Assembly: GCA_948567375.1 (NCBI GenBank) | Contig: OX419759.1 | Location: 46,167,493-46,231,492, forward strand | DNA: 64,000 nt | Origin: Lunularia cruciata | Lineage: Eukaryota; Streptophyta; Marchantiopsida; Lunulariales; Lunulariaceae | Direction: 5' to 3' | Part shown: in pieces, positions 12,500-23,593 of the stretch | How positions within the stretch are numbered: the first letter of the stretch is position 1 | How the letters are laid out: each line of letters begins with the position of its first letter | Made by a program: the position numbers and the translations under genes | The notes under the pieces: model-generated | What the model saw: only the letters and a program-made list of their open reading frames with translations | Told to the model about the DNA's origin: nothing | Databases searched by the model: none

Positions 12500-13840
12500 C
12501 TCTTCTTCTTCTACACCCAATGTAACTTCCTTTGCATCTTGTACTTTGGACTTATCTTCTACTACCAATCCTTCCTCTATTTCAATAATCTCTTCAATTT
12601 GAACTGCAATTGAGGTCATGGGTATCTACATCCTTATTATCCAACACACTCTCCATTAATGCCTCAGGTAACTCACCCAAAGACACTTGCACCACTACTT
12701 CACTTACTTTGCAAAGGGTTTCTACTTTCATGTTACTCCAAATCTCAACTAACTCGTGTTTAAGTAAATCTAACTTGAGACAAACATTATCTCCTACTTC
12801 TAACATTTCTGATCCATTCTCCCTCTCAAGCAAATCAACAACTTGTTCATGTTTGTGTCCTTTGCTTTTCTCTTCCTTGTCTCCTGCACTAACAACTTCA
12901 ACTCGTGCCGTCTTACTTCTTCCACTTTAACTTTTGCTTCTGTCTTCAACATCACTTTGAACTTCTTGACTACATCTCCTACTTGCTCCGATGTACGATC
13001 TCAAGTTCACTCCACCTGCAACTCTTGACAATACATCTTCAGTGCATCTTCAAACTCTACTTTTAATGCTTCCTTCTCCTCCATATATTGTCCGAGTTGG
13101 GCTTCTACATTGATGACAAGTCCTTGCAATCTCTCTTCTTCTCTATTTGTCCCGGCTAACTCACACTGCCAGGCTTGATCCTTCTCCGCCGCACTCTACT
13201 TTAGACTCTCCAATTCTTGTTCCATTACTGCCGCAATCACTTTTGAGTGTATGGCTTTGATACAAGCTTCATCAAATTCTCCTTTCAACTTCTCAAAAGT
13301 TATCTTTTGCTTACTCAGCTTGACTTTCACACTCACCTCCTCTCAAAAGCATTTTGCAAGTTCTTGAGCCTCTTCTGCCAAAATAATACATCAACCCGAA
13401 GCTTCTCGGCTTGCTTCTCTCCTTGGATTAACTTCTCCTTCAGCTGCACTATCTCTTCGCTCAGATACTTCACAATGTACAGTTCATCCTTTACTTTTGG
13501 ATGATACTTCTTTAGCTCTTCTTTCTTTTTCTTCAACTCTAACAGCAAAGAACACACAATCTTTGACATGTATCCTAGTCCACCAAAATCTCATGCATCT
13601 TCTTGGTCTTCATACTCTGCATCCGTCGGTGCTTCTTCAATAGGTGCCTTACCCCAAAGTCTTGATCTTCTCACCTTCAAAGTAACCTCTTTCAAGCTCT
13701 TTTCCTCTCCTTCATCTTTACTTACTTTACTCGGTCCTGCAATCTACCATTGCAGGACCTGCAATGGTAGATTGCAGATTCTTCTTGGTTCTTGTTCCTC
13801 GCTGGAATACTAACCTCTTTAATACTTCCAACATGTCTGT
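12500..13840 (-). pseudogene. Broken coiled-coil ORF (copy 1)
   Basis: No known family recognised. Minus-strand frames are rich in Glu, Lys and Leu with heptad-like spacing. The best stretch, 13,333-13,569, includes LELKKKKEELKKYHPKVKDE and LKEKLIQGEKQAEKL, both strongly coiled-coil. A second open piece is 12,594-12,833. Stops and frameshifts divide them. Other coiled-coil frames of this general kind occur at 26,446-28,850, 50,600-50,979 and 51,925-52,820, mostly near LTR-like sequence, so I infer an accessory ORF of LTR elements. A captured host gene for a structural coiled-coil protein is the alternative. Confidence 0.5.
13737..13777. repeat. Perfect 41-bp palindrome (20-bp arms, 1-bp centre)
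   Basis: The arm CTGCAATCTACCATTGCAGG (13,737-13,756) is repeated exactly, in reverse complement, at 13,758-13,777 with one base between. It can form a fully paired hairpin. It lies in the coiled-coil frame and would encode a Cys-Asn-Gly-Arg-like segment on either strand. Function unknown. Confidence 0.95.
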
Positions 13841-13897
13841 CGCAGAAGATCGCAGTGATTGGGATCATCGTGACCATGGTTCTTCTAGATGATTGAA

Positions 13898-14329
13898 TTA
13901 TTGTGGAGGCTGTGAGAATCTTCGATGTACTGAATAACATCCTCTACAGAAAGCTTCGTACTCGTATTGGTGATCCCGCATGGATGCCGAGTGATATTCT
14001 TCAAAAACTGAAGTAAAACCAGTCAACACAGGGACCACTGCCATCAGCATTTGGGACGCTAAGAGCTCATAAAGAGCGCAAGCAAGCATTGTTGTTGGGA
14101 TTGACTCTTGCTGCAGATCGTTCCATACCAAAAATGACTCGAAGGGGCTAAGCATCATATGGATTAGCTTCAACATGAGAGCTAGAGGGCCCAGTCCTGT
14201 CTCCATTCTATGACACAATGGTCGCAAGAAAGAACATAGAAAGCCTGACACAACGCGCACAAGTAGTAAAATCACCACTCTCACCTCTTGCAGTTCTGTC
14301 CAGGAGAAGAACTCGCTGAGTAACACCAT
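13898..14329 (-). CDS. Unrecognised 143-codon ORF with hydrophobic segments
   Basis: I do not recognise this frame. It starts MVLLSEFFSWTELQEV and has a hydrophobic stretch near residues 18-38 (VVILLLVRVVSGFLCSFL), a second around residues 45-62, and a third around 85-105 (ACALYELLASQMLMAVVPVL). This suggests a small membrane protein if translated. It is in a GC-richer island unlike the surrounding transposons. There is no homologous copy in the window, and the upstream sequence shows no clear promoter. It may be an exon of a larger gene or a chance frame. Confidence 0.25.
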   Translation of the reverse strand: MVLLSEFFSWTELQEVRVVILLLVRVVSGFLCSFLRPLCHRMETGLGPLALMLKLIHMMLSPFESFLVWNDLQQESIPTTMLACALYELLASQMLMAVVPVLTGFTSVFEEYHSASMRDHQYEYEAFCRGCYSVHRRFSQPPQ

Positions 14330-15890
14330 GATGACGTGGTTTAAAACGTGTAATATGCGTCTAAACTATGAGTGGAATGTATGCAATCTAATGATAGAAG
14401 TCTCGCGCGAGGAAGGTATGGGAAGGCTCTGTAACAGTTTTGTGAACTCTGAAAGTGCGAACTCGAGAAGGTAAAGTCTAAAAGAATGTGTATGAGAACA
14501 GACAGGAATAAGTATAACTCTTTCGTGGGCTCAAATCCTAAACTGGACCGGTATAGATTTCAAATTTCAGCTTGTACCATTTGTTCGAAGGCCACAATGC
14601 ACCACCGATTCAAAATTATATCACACGTACTTATTTCACGTGCATTGTCTCTACTGACGTATGTATAGAATTAATGAAGCAAAAACTCATTAAAGGTAAT
14701 GGACTCGATTACCACTGGAGTGTATTCTACCGAAGGGAGGTAGTCGGAGGTGACCTCTGGGCAGCATGGTCAAATAGTATCTGGGCAGCAAACAGATATC
14801 CATAACTAGATCTTTGCAAGAAAGCACAATTTCCGATTAGCACAATGAGCCTTACAAATGTGCTCAAGATCTTACCTGTCATACTAGATCGTTGGGCAAT
14901 GAAAGGCGTATATGAATGCGGAGTGCTGGAAGCCTTTGCAACCGTGCCCTCCCGTCCTCAGTCCGTTGTGAAGGGTCATCCTACACCCGTCTTGGATAGT
15001 CATTCTTCCACGGGCAGACCTAGACGTCGTACAGCAAATCTGCGCCAAATCGCACTTAACAGATACGCGATTCGCTTCCATTCCTGCCAAAGTATTCATG
15101 TATTCAGTATGCAGGAGTTTCGAGTCTCAACGAATGGAACTGTGAGAGCCAAACCCTTTAAGGACTAAGTAAAGGCTTTCAAATTGGATTCTTTGGTCCT
15201 CCGATTCATTACAATACGTCAAGGCTGCAAATCTTACTGGAGGTGGTGGTGATTTCAACCGCAATCGAAAGTCAGGATTTTTGTGCAAGTGGCCTACTCC
15301 CAAACATGCTCTTGGCTTATCACTCGCGACTGGACACCGACGAGGGTGGAGGAATCTAGATCTGAAAATTTAGACGGTTTAATCAATAGAAATCTGATAC
15401 ATGCAAAGCGTTTCTTTTGATGTGGAAAAGAACTACTTCGACTTTGTGTAATCGTGAGGGAGGAATTTCTCACCTATCTTTGAGAGCCTCCGAGCTACTC
15501 TCTCATCTGCTTATTTTCGCACGATCACTCTACTTATTTTCGTACGATCGCTGTGATCCATATGCATCTATATATTAACAGTCTCTCTAGATTTGGTATC
15601 ATCAGGCACAATGAATGTGCATAGAAAGTTATCGGTGGATCACTACTGAGTACAGCTTCTAGTGTGTTCCCCAAATCACCGGTAGCTTACACGAATAGAT
15701 CTAGCCTTAGTTCGATGTTTCTAGATTTTGCATTTCAAGTTTAAATTAAGCGCGTCTCAAGATTCTTACTTCTGCCCTCAGCGTCTCAAGTTTGAACAGA
15801 CAGCGTCTCGAGTATAGACCTTAAGACTCTTTACATTTGGCATATAGGCGCGGTGAACCGCCTTGCTCATCTGGCTCCATGCGTATGATG
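14330..15890. other. 1.6-kb GC-richer island, no recognised gene
   Basis: Base composition here is closer to the gene space at 53.5-64 kb than to the transposons. The plus-strand frame 14,845-15,168 (107 codons, with an Arg-rich GRPRRRTANLRQ segment) is the longest, but I cannot assign it. No transposon domain is visible. Around 15,568 there is an AT-rich TATATATT, then TTGGTATCA at 15,595, which resembles the beginning of a tRNA-Met primer site but does not extend to a full match. Confidence 0.4.
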
Positions 15891-15895
15891 CAATG

Positions 15896-15903
15896 TATAA
15901 AAG
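15896..15903 (+). promoter_or_regulatory. TATA box upstream of the hairpin and the copia remnant
   Basis: TATAAAAG in the context GTATAAAAGCTGC is a good plant TATA box. A start of transcription about 30 bases downstream would put the 111-nt hairpin at 15,996-16,106 and the copia gag at 16,140 on the same transcript. It may be the promoter of a decayed copia LTR, since ATTAATAAAAC, a possible poly(A) signal, follows at about 15,912. Confidence 0.5.
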
Positions 15904-15995
15904 CTGCTACATTAATAAAACAAGTGAGATGACTCACTCCACACATTCATGAGTTTCTCAGGTTATGGGCCAACGAAGCTATGGAGAATAATCCG

Positions 15996-16106
15996 CACAC
16001 AAAAATTATGTCACTCATGGACAAGTCTGAATTGCAGTCAGCTTGGTTTGCCATATCAAGCTGACTGCAATTCAGACTTGTTCATGAGTGACATAACTTT
16101 AGTGTG
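15996..16106. ncRNA. Long near-perfect hairpin, candidate small-RNA precursor
   Basis: Two 50-base arms (15,996-16,045 and 16,057-16,106) are reverse complements with three differences, separated by an 11-base loop, GTTTGCCATAT. On the plus strand one difference is a G-U pair and the other two are A-C and A-A mismatches towards the base of the stem. The 25 bases next to the loop pair perfectly. A TATA box lies about 95 bases upstream. The shape suits a young MIRNA-like or hairpin-siRNA locus, or a recent inverted duplication. Expression cannot be judged from sequence. Confidence 0.5.
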
Positions 16107-16139
16107 CTTGTTATTGTGTTATTCTTCAATTAACTTTAG

Positions 16140-16728
16140 TTGACTGTTTTCTATCATGGAACTCCAGCGGTCTACAATGTACATCTTATTCCAAAGCTTG
16201 AGGGCAGTATTAATTTTCTTACCTGGAAGACTCTTACTATTTCCTCGCTGAAGGAGTTTGCAGCTTGGAAGTTTGTGATTGGTACATGTGTAGAACCAAT
16301 CAAAGATGGCACAGAAAAGGACATGAATTTCTTGAAAGGGTGGAGCACTTTCACAATAGTGCAGCACAAGCTACGAATATTATACTTTCTACTTGTCCAA
16401 GTTCCATTCAGCACACTTTGGCTGATACTCTTACTGCTCATGAATGCTGGCTGAAACTCAATGCCACTTACGGCACTAGGTATCTTCTTCATACACAAGA
16501 CATCTGGGCTAATTTTGCTAAGTGCTAAGAGAGACCATAGAGGAGTTGTATCCTAAATATCAAGCAGCAATTTATCAATGCACCACTGCAGGAACTGTCA
16601 ATCTAGAGAATGTCCAGGTCTTAGATTCCCTTACAATTTTAGACTCTCACTTTGAACATTGGACAACTAACAAATGTGATCAGCTACGCAGGGATCCTGA
16701 CCATTATACTGGCTGCTTTGATCAATGA
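16140..16728 (+). pseudogene. copia gag remnant
   Basis: Reads IPKLEGSINFLTWKTLTISS, which matches the plant copia gag start (PKL-G-N(F/Y)-xW), then AAWKFVIGT, KGWSTFTIVQHKLRI, and in the next frame ADTLTAHECWLKLNATYGT, the usual TA-E-W-xL-xxxY segment. At least two frameshifts are needed to link them. Confidence 0.75.
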
Positions 16729-17149
16729 GGTCATTGATGAATCTAAACGACGTTGCAGTCGAGCTATTCTACAATTGCAGGCTACACCAAGATTACAATC
16801 ACGAGCTCCATCTCAATTGCAGCATACCGCTTCAAGCTTGGGTTCATGTGAAGGTTGAGATTTGTTTGGACTACCACCTCCCTTGCCATTCTGCAGCCGA
16901 TGCTTTAATAATCCCCATGAGCTTCATCCCGAGGGCTGGGAGCCTATTCCCGAAATACTCAGCAGAATCTCCCAATTAACCGTGAGCTTCATCCAAAGGG
17001 TTGGAGGCCTTTTCTCTAAATACTCAGCCGGATCTCCCAACGTCATGTTATTCATCATTTAGTTCCTCCACCTACTTCTGAATCTGATATTTTCCCTCCA
17101 TTTCATGTCCAATTTGGCTATGCAATTAATCATCTGCAAAATCCAGCTC

Positions 17150-17300
17150 ACTCTAATTTGTTTATGGCTGATTCAGGAGCTAGCCACCATTTCTACAATG
17201 AAAAAACAATGTTTGAGGAGCATCTTGCTTATCCTCTTGCCTATCCATGGTGAAGTCATCTCACCTGGTAAGAGCATCATACTCCTACCAGTCTAGCGCT
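17150..17300 (+). pseudogene. copia protease remnant
   Basis: A plus-strand frame gives SNLFMADSGASHHFYNEKTM. DSGASHH is the aspartic protease active site of copia elements (D-S-G-A-(S/T)-x-H). A stop codon occurs about 15 codons later. Confidence 0.75.
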
Positions 17301-17559
17301 CCTCAGGGAACTTTCAGCCTATACACTTGTTAATGTTAGATACACATCTTCCAGCTTTCTAAGCACCATCTCTGAAGACATCAGTGAAAGGAATAATGTG
17401 AGTTGGCATAGTGAGTTAAACCATTTTTTTCACCTCCCATCCGGAGCAGAGTTTGCTATTATCCATAGGAAAAATGGTTTGAAATATTTCATGGTCCAGG
17501 CTCCTTCTTTGGTTGATCCCTCTATAACATCTGCACCTTCATTGGCTACACACCATGCA

Positions 17560-18183
17560 CTACAGCTTCCAAGGTTGTCTAATGACATCAACGTTCTACA
17601 CCACTGCTTTGCACATTGGTGGCTTACGCAAACTGCTCCAGCAAGAAGACATTGCAGTCAATCAGTATATATCATTTCCGCCATGTGAAGCATGCCTATT
17701 GGCAAAATAGAGCCTTATGATATGTCAAGCACACCATACAAGAGATGCTTGTCTATTTCAGAAGATTCACTTGGATCTTGGGGGAAAATGTCCATAATTG
17801 GAGTTGGAATTAAGCACTAATTTTTTTTATTTAACAACAACTTTCTTGCTATAGGTGGATAGTATGTATCTCCAACAAGACTCAAACATTTCCAGGTATT
17901 CAGCACATTTTTTTGTCTATAGAGACACAATACCAATCATCTATATCTGAACTTCACATAGATAATGGTAGTGAGTTTGGTGGACAACATCTAATGGAAT
18001 ACTTGTGAGCTTGTGGTTGTCAGCCTATGTTCTCACCCCCTACCACCACATGCAAAATGGTATTGCCAAAGGATCACATGGTATCATCATTGAAAAGCTC
18101 TAGCTAAGATATTGGTGCTTGCCATCCCAAGCACATATGGCCTGAGGCGGTTTGAGCAGCAATCTACATTGCCAATAGGTCAT
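17560..18183 (+). pseudogene. copia integrase remnant
   Basis: A degenerate zinc-binding region around 17,590-17,700 (PPCEACLLGKI is readable in one frame) is followed by ELHIDNGSEFGGQHLMEYL near 17,950, the catalytic D-N-G-x-E-F segment of copia integrases. KHIWPEAV and AIYIANRS follow. Broken by stops, and truncated at 18,184. Confidence 0.75.
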
Positions 18184-19317
18184 TGTGACAACCCAATCAA
18201 CACACAATTGAAATATCTTAGTAAGGATCACACAAGGATACAGATCAGAAACGATTGAATACAAAGGAAAATTTCACATTAGAGTCCTTTACTATTGACT
18301 ATTTAACTTCCTAGGCAGAGACAACTCCCAAAACAAGGACAAAGACACCAAGAAGGCACACTATAGAAACAACAAAGAATAATCACTAGCACAAAAGTAA
18401 ATATTTTCAGTGAATTCCAATAAGTGATGGTTCAGAACAATAGATGTTGCTCTTCTCCAAAGGTCTCCCAAAGTGTCCTACCCTTCCGTAGATGAGGGGT
18501 GTGATCTTCCAAAGATCATCCTTTATCAGAAGGTGCTTACCCTTCGGACATCCTCACTCCTCCCAAGATTTTGGTCTGCAATATTCCAAAGATAGTGTTT
18601 GGCCCTTCCAAAGGCACCATCTTCACCAAAGATAATGTTCTACCCTCCCAAAGGCATCTTCTTCAGCAAACTGCAATGTTCTACCCTTTTAAGTGCACCA
18701 TCTTCTCCCATGACCAATGTGTAGCCTCAACAAGGCACTGCCTTTGCCTAAAACCCAATGTCCTTCCCTTTGGAAGACAATGTCTTCACCAAAACAGAAT
18801 GTTATCTCTTCAAAATGCACTCTCTTCAAGACATCAAAGGATCTTTGTGAAAATCTGTTCATTCAATCTTCAAATTTGGATTAGTTGCAACACTACAGCT
18901 CCCAAGCCATCAAGGCATTGCATCAAATGATTTCACCAAAGCTAGTAAGCACACACACTCAACTTCTTGCAATGTTTATTGATCTTCACTCAAATTGTAA
19001 ACACAAATCAAGAATCTTCACGAGGGAGTTTGAGAAAGTGACAAAGAGTGAAGAAGCTTAATTCACCAATCTTTAATAGATGATATAGCACTTTGAATGT
19101 TGCACTTGCATAGTTATAGGTACTTGGAACTAAAAACAACAAAAAGTAAACTAAAAACCAACCACCACCTAATGGTCAATCATGGCTACTATTAGATGCA
19201 GCTCTAGGTGGGTATGGAGATGGTATGGCCAAGGCATCATGTTTCACCACTACCTCCTCAATTGGCACCGAGGCTCTAGTATCTTCTCAGAATTTTCCCC
19301 TAGCTCTAATATCTATG
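18184..19317 (-). mobile_element. LTR-like repeat with internal ~50-bp imperfect repeats
   Basis: Begins TGTGACAACCC directly where the copia element breaks off and resembles the repeat at 11,683 in layout. Between about 18,440 and 18,840 a unit of roughly 50 bases, with AATGTTCTACCCT and CCAAAGGCACCATCTTC motifs, recurs imperfectly at least six times. The orientation is inferred from the similarity to the 11,683 copy. No coding domain. Confidence 0.4.
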
Positions 19318-19640
19318 TGTTAACACTAACAATTGGTTAGAACATGTTGTTCCCACAAAGATACAATTCACAAATGGCTAGGATTGAAGGAAAAGTGTCA
19401 CTTTTTCATGGGCCATTTATCATTACAACTTCCATTTATTGTTATCCACTTGGGCAAGATAATTCCCAAAAGAGGGTAATGCAACCCCTAACGGCGCAAT
19501 ACATTAAACCTCAAACAATCAAATCACATTCACAAAATATATTCTATCAGCTTGGCTCTTGAAGGTGATGGTCTAGTCTGTCTTGAAGGTCATTGGCCCC
19601 AAAGGTTTTTTCCCTTATAGTTACCTCTAGCATGTATACA
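19318..19640 (-). mobile_element. LTR fragment, same family as 25,561
   Basis: Begins TGTTAACAC. From 19,335 it follows the repeat at 25,580 almost base by base: AGAACATGTTGTTCCCACAA, then AAATGGCTAGG, CTTGGCTCTTGAAGGTGA and so on, for about 300 bases. It directly abuts the integrase end of a minus-strand chromovirus, so it is either a nested fragment or that element's 3' end. Confidence 0.5.
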
Positions 19641-19753
19641 CAATGCAAATAAGAACATTTGAGTAACATCAAATAGACTTATCTAATTTGGAACAAGTTT
19701 ACAAACTGTGGTATCAAGTGGGAGGGGTAATTTATTAGAAGAAATCATTGACC

Positions 19754-20640
19754 TTATATTAGTTGAAAGGTGAGATCACAACAAAGCTGATCTGCATATT
19801 GCATTTGCTGATTTTGAGCTACAAGGAGATGAGATATGGCTTGTTGTAAGGAGTATGACATTGTGGACAAGAAGGTGGAAGTATGAGGAATGTGAGATGG
19901 CAAAGGAGCATGAAAGGAATCCAGAACAAGTAGGTCTTGGCCAAAATTAAGGAAGAAGAGAGAGAATCTGGTGCTTGCTTGCTTGGAGTTATTATAGGTA
20001 AACTCAACATCTACAATGCAAGCATCCCAATTGGTATGGTGAACATTCACGTTTGGTTTGCCCATCACTTTGAGGATGATAGGCCATAGAAAGCAAGCTT
20101 GATGTTGAGTAGCTTGAAAAGTGATTGCCAAAATTTACCAATGAATCATGGATCATGGTCAAAGATGAGAACATGAGGCATCTTATGATGCTTGAAAACA
20201 TTGTCAAAGTAGATTTGGGCCAATATTGGAGCATCCATTATATCAAAGATTAGTGCCAAATGAATTTACTTACTAAGCTTATCAACAAACATCACAATCA
20301 TTATATGACACTCATTCATCCTTGGCAAACATATGATGAGGTCTAAGCTCACATGTTCCCATCAAGTAGATGGATGGGATGTTGTTGAAGCAATCCATCC
20401 AATTTCTGGTTGCTAGCTTTGTTGCTTTGGCAATTCTCACAAATTTGGACAAAGTCTCAAATTTCATAAGCCATCCAAGCCACCACCATTGTTTTTTTAT
20501 CATACTCAAGGTCTTGTCACTCCCATGTGTCCTAGAATTAGAAAGTCATGTGCCTCTTGAAGTCACCAAGTGTAGATCACCTATAGTTGGAACATAAATG
20601 CAGTTCTTGCAATATAAAAGTCCATCTTTGATTAAAAAGG
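19754..20640 (-). pseudogene. Integrase, chromovirus element 1
   Basis: Reads, with frameshifts, STAYHPQSDGQTKR (conserved in plant chromovirus integrases, next to the catalytic glutamate region), then EFTYNNSKQASTRFS and LFFLNFGQ (the YN-S-H-S-T-SPF-xxYG motif). An N-terminal part near 20,312-20,509 is readable as CATRNWMDCFNNIPSIY-like sequence. The catalytic DDE set is not complete in any single frame. Confidence 0.8.
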
Positions 20641-20829
20641 TGGTGTACTCCTTTTCATGTGTTGCAAGATGACCTTGTACTAACTAAAAGAATGAGTCTT
20701 GTTGTAAAATAATTCTAAACTCAATTTGTGCATTTGCGTCTATTGACACTATTGTAATTGTTGTTGTGAAGAGAGATTCATGAAGAGTCTTCTAATCAGG
20801 TCATCTTGATAGTGTATTGTGGATGACAT

Positions 20830-21600
20830 GGAACTTGTTGTGCTTGTACTCAAGCGTGATATCAAAAAATTATAGTTGTTCCCCCCATTGATGATCTCTA
20901 CTCTTCATGTGCTCCAAATGCAATATCTCTAACAAAGTTTTGTGATCTATTTGCATGATCATGTGTTGACTTAAGGGATAATGCTTCCATACCTTGGTTG
21001 CATATACCTTTGCTAGTTGTTCTTGATCTCAAGTAGCATAATCTTTTTTGTGGTGTTTAGTCAACAAGACACAAAGACAATAGGATATAATTCATCTAGA
21101 CATTCCTACTACAATATAATTCCAATGGTTAAGTTAGAAGCATCAAAATCAACAACACAAGGCAATTGAGGATCATATGGTTAAAGGATGGGTTGTGAAG
21201 ACACCATATGCTTTGGTTTCTTGAAATAGTTCTTCGTGCTTGGTGGTCCACTAAAAGATTAAGGTCATCCTTAAGGGATTGGTCAATGGTGCAATCACAT
21301 GAGCATAGTAGTGGATGAACCATCAATAAAAACTTATCAATCCATTAAATGCCTACACTTTTGTGGCATATTTTGAAGTAGACCAATAAATAATGACCTT
21401 GATTATTTCCTCTTCCATCTTGATCTTTGCAATAAGACCTTATGAGCCAAGAAGGTAATTTCCTTCTACCAAAAGGTACACTTTGAATATTCATCACATT
21501 CAAGATTATAAAGAAGTATTTGGAGTGTATGAGGTTTGTAGTAGTGCTTCTACACAGTGATTTCATTCTAGAACTATCTTGAATGTAATGAATCTTTGGT
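20830..21600 (-). pseudogene. RT end and RNase H, chromovirus element 1
   Basis: The minus strand shows the RNase H end motif TDHKTLLEILHLEHMKSRDHQWG-like (19 or so residues across a frameshift) around 20,880-20,960, and an upstream KIKMEEE-ikaIINWP-like stretch near 21,400. The corresponding region of element 2 (36,200-36,640) aligns base by base. Not functional. Confidence 0.65.
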
Positions 21601-21929
21601 ATCCGCCATTATCAATTTACATCTAAATATTGGTTTGATATGAATATATAATTCTTTTGCTAATTGCAAAAATATGCAATTCTTTGAACTCCTAGAATCA
21701 ACCAATTCTTATAACCATAATCCTATAAATATGATAAAATATCATACCTTGCAAGTGAAGCAAACTTGCAAAGGTCAAGCTTTCAATCCCATTAGAACTA
21801 ATCAAGTTCAGAGTAGGTGGCTCAATATCTCCTTTTGGGATTCTTTGTTACCTTGATGATCACACTCAACAACTCCATTTGGGCAATTTGTCAAGGTGAT
21901 CAATTCCTGTGTGGATATTCAACAATGTG

Positions 21930-22940
21930 ATGTCCAATTTGGTAACAATAAAGGCAACCATCATTTTTTCATAATCTCTTCCTATTAGTAATGCCAAGTG
22001 GTCTCCATTGGATGGCATCAATCCCCGTTGGTGTTGGCCCTTCCACCTATGTGGAGTTTGTTAGTAGGTTTGGTGAAGGTCAAGGTTGATACCAAGTTGT
22101 GGCAACCAAGGAATCAAAGCGCCCAACCAATTGCATGGATTCCTCCAAGTATTTGGGCTCTTGTATGGTCAATTCTAATTTGGTGCATGATTTCAATCCT
22201 CTCGCAAGTTAATCCAAAGCTTCACCTTCTAGTCACTATGAAATATACATTATGGTGTTATGGATTGAATGATGTAGCTCCTCACAAAGATTTTCCAATC
22301 TTTCTCTTGTAGCTTGTATAAATATTTATAGCTTGGAATTTTTCAATTATTGTGCTCTTGTACTCTTCCTCTGTCTAGATTTGCACAACAAACTATTGCC
22401 GAGCTTTCTTCACTTAAAATTCTCACCATAGTTTTGACACTCCATCCAATTGGCCTTAAGCCAAGAGAATCTATTTCTTGAATATTTGTAGCTTCAAAAT
22501 ATCATTTGCAATCAAACACAAATTCTACACTACACCCAAGAGATTCTTACTTTCAAATCTTGGAGCTTTAGAAATTGGATTTTCTCTTCTCCTTCTCAAG
22601 ATAATGCTCTCTTTACTTGCTCTTGTGTGTTAGTGATCTCTCTCTTCCAAAAATTCAATAAGGTGCTCAAATATTGTTGCATAGTAATGACAACTTTGTG
22701 CATTGCCACCATGATTACTACTCTATCAAACTACTTGAAATTATCAATGTTAACACATTGATATAACATGTCCATCACTCTTCATAAGTTACAATTGGAA
22801 GTTTCAATGGTTCATTGAACAAGGTGATCATATTCAAAAAATTATGCCCAATGCATGAAATGATGTTTGGGTAGTACATGGACACAAAATCCCGATGGTC
22901 TGGGGGAAATAAATTTGGTGGTCCATAAATTCCATCCATC
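21930..22940 (-). pseudogene. gag remnant, chromovirus element 1
   Basis: Near 21,950 the minus strand reads CLYCYQIGHHIVEY, a CCHC zinc knuckle whose final cysteine has become tyrosine. Upstream, the frame 22,775-23,053 begins within the LTR and continues through the primer-binding site into gag. It is similar in wording to the plus-strand gag start at 37,980, for instance YQSKNWMDGIYGPPN against SEQEWDGWTLWTTK. Confidence 0.6.
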
Positions 22941-22948
22941 CAATTCTT

Positions 22949-22960
22949 GCTTTGATACCA
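22949..22960 (-). other. Primer-binding site for initiator tRNA-Met
   Basis: On the minus strand this reads TGGTATCAAAGC, one base off the plant tRNA-iMet primer site TGGTATCAGAGC. It is adjacent to the LTR end, as expected. Confidence 0.8.
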
Positions 22961-22961
22961 A

Positions 22962-23245
22962 TATAAAAGTCCAAGGAGAGAAATATGAAAATAGAAGATC
23001 ACCCTTGAAGATCCCATTAGGACTCTCAAATGAGGAAAACTCCAAATGAGCATGAGCTTAGGCTTTGGTATTTAGAGGAAAAATACAAGGCTCTTGGGAA
23101 AATCCCAAGGAAACTTCCTACTAGAAGCCACCTTCTTGGAGTGAAAGCTAAGCTAATCAAGAAGCTTCCTCATAAGAGCCACCTACTTGGTATGCAAGCT
23201 AAGCTAGCCAAGAAGCTTCCTCCTAAAAGCTATCTAATCTGCTAG
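22962..23245 (-). mobile_element. HSE-type LTR (copy 1), truncated 5' LTR of element 1
   Basis: Starts TATAAAAGTCCAAGG, matching TGTAAAAGACCAAGACC at 30,935 and, in reverse complement, the LTR end at 37,966. The primer-binding site complement GCTTTGATACCA at 22,949-22,960 touches it, so it is the 5' LTR of the minus-strand element. It has decayed heat-shock-type motifs (AAGAAGCTTCCTC, GAAACTTCCTAC). It is cut at about 23,245, where a plus-strand gypsy pol begins. Confidence 0.8.
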
Positions 23246-23593
23246 AATATGTTTTTGTTTTTCATATAGACCATTACATGCTATACCATCTAGTGAAGAA
23301 GGCCAGCCTATTGGGAAGAATTGCTTGGTGGGTACTTTTATTATAGGAATTTACATACACAATGCAAGTGTAGAAAGGAGCACAACATAAGAATGAAAAT
23401 TTCTTGTTCCAACCAAAATTGAGGAAAAATTGGCAAATTTCAACAATGATTTCCCAAATAAGTAGATTTTTCATATTTTAGCCACTGAAAGTACTCAATA
23501 TGCTATAGAGTACAAATAACTTCATACATTGTAATATCTTGATGGCTTGGATCCAGATCAATGGGTGGTCTTTTTACATAAGATGGGACCCTA

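Larger units (their letters stand above)
16120..18183 (+). mobile_element. Decayed Ty1/copia element
   Basis: The only copia-type remnant in the window. It reads gag, protease and integrase in that order, with many stops. The reverse transcriptase and 3' LTR are missing: at 18,184 the sequence passes directly into another LTR-like repeat. Integrase directly after protease is the copia order and separates it from the gypsy elements around it. Confidence 0.8.
19641..22961 (-). mobile_element. Decayed chromovirus-like gypsy element 1, RT mostly deleted
   Basis: Minus-strand element with its primer-binding site at 22,949-22,960 next to the LTR at 22,962. Reading leftwards it has gag (22,940 to about 21,930), the RT end with RNase H (about 21,600 to 20,830) and integrase (about 20,640 to 19,754). 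The RT fingers and palm are absent, so there is an internal deletion. Element 2 at 34,598-37,260 is a relative that retains them. Confidence 0.8.

Noticed and set aside
13898-14329. Possible small membrane protein gene
   Set aside because: Listed only as a weak ORF. Hydrophobic stretches alone do not show coding, and no family or promoter is recognised.
15595-15610. TTGGTATCATCAGGC as a copia primer-binding site
   Set aside because: Only the first eight bases match the tRNA-iMet site, and gag lies more than 500 bases away. The TATA box at 15,896 would then be inside the element.
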